The translations under genes were made by a program, and so were the position numbers. Below, one piece after another: positions 32,330 through 32,366 of a stretch of 32,366 nucleotides of DNA. Position 1 is the stretch's first letter. The number at the start of each line of letters is the position of its first letter. The notes beneath the pieces are model-generated. The model had not been told where the DNA came from and did no database searches. It saw only the letters and a list, made by a program, of their open reading frames with translations. Source of the stretch: Alphaproteobacteria bacterium. GTDB lineage: Bacteria; Pseudomonadota; Alphaproteobacteria; UBA6615. The DNA is taken from the NCBI GenBank assembly GCA_009694135.1, contig SHVS01000020.1, forward strand, positions 1-32,366, in the 5' to 3' direction.

Positions 32330-32366
32330 ATGAAGGGCGTGGAGTTATATGGACGGGTGCGCCATG
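32330..32366 (+). CDS. istA: IS21 family transposase IstA (N-terminal fragment, runs off the window)
   Basis: ATG 32330 is preceded by a GGAGG ribosome binding site (32324-32328), and the readable start is MKGVELYGRVRH, the usual beginning of IstA transposases, where the helix-turn-helix follows. IstA is the DDE transposase of IS21 elements and needs IstB for target selection. Only 12 codons are visible, so completeness cannot be judged. Confidence 0.75.
   Translation, partial: MKGVELYGRVRH

Larger units (their letters stand above)
32219..32366 (+). mobile_element. left end of an IS21-family insertion sequence (cut by window end)
   Basis: The element appears to begin with TG at 32219 (TGTAAGCGCCGG), as IS21 elements do. 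It carries repeated terminal motifs at 32224-32241 and 32270-32287, then istA starting at 32330. The family carries istA (transposase) and istB (ATP-binding helper); istB and the right end are outside the window. It lies in and disrupts the small gene after the integrase. Confidence 0.8.

Overview
This GC-rich window reads as the chromosome of an alphaproteobacterium, probably of Rhodospirillales type. The lineage call is an inference from gene families that are common there: DUF1194, DUF2125, a TipF-like EAL protein, a TIGR01459-type HAD protein and PdhS/PleC-style kinase fragments. No rRNA gene, complete tRNA gene or CRISPR array was recognised.

Layout. 1-664 holds a short inverted repeat and a 5'-truncated histidine kinase remnant. 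661-3381 encodes a TerC membrane protein, a small unknown protein, a LOG-family nucleotide hydrolase and a MarC membrane protein. 3484-14916 is a tightly packed ten-gene operon for nucleoside uptake and breakdown: BMP-type binding protein, double ABC ATPase, two permeases, cytidine deaminase, purine nucleoside phosphorylase, long (eukaryote-type) deoxyribose-phosphate aldolase, a two-domain ALDH16-like aldehyde dehydrogenase, thymidine phosphorylase and uracil phosphoribosyltransferase. Most junctions are ATGA or TGATG overlaps. The expected flow is nucleoside import, phosphorolysis to base plus (deoxy)ribose-1-phosphate, aldol cleavage of deoxyribose-5-phosphate, and oxidation of the acetaldehyde released. 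Phosphopentomutase is not in the window.

14925-22240 carries a 66-aa membrane protein, a secreted DUF1194 protein, ribokinase, an M20 amidohydrolase, DUF952, a TipF-like degenerate EAL protein (flagellar/c-di-GMP), a HAD protein and a dGTPase-like HD hydrolase. 22241-23563 is an AT-rich patch followed by a second histidine kinase, broken by a nonsense codon and a frameshift. 23663-30548 has a class III CoA-transferase, a TrkH potassium transporter, a second TerC protein, a secreted lectin-like protein, a DUF2125 protein and a nuclease-fold secreted protein.

The right end is mobile DNA. A 17-nt sequence matching the 3' end of a tRNA (Glu-like, minus strand) lies just before a complete tyrosine integrase, which suggests the edge of an integrated island extending beyond the window. 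A small secreted-protein gene after the integrase is cut by the left end of an IS21-family element, recognised by repeated 18-bp terminal motifs and the first codons of istA at the last base. I saw no convincing new defence or biosynthetic system. The most interesting items are the island/IS21 junction, the nucleoside operon with its ALDH16 member, palindromic repeats inserted in or beside operon genes, and the TipF-like protein.
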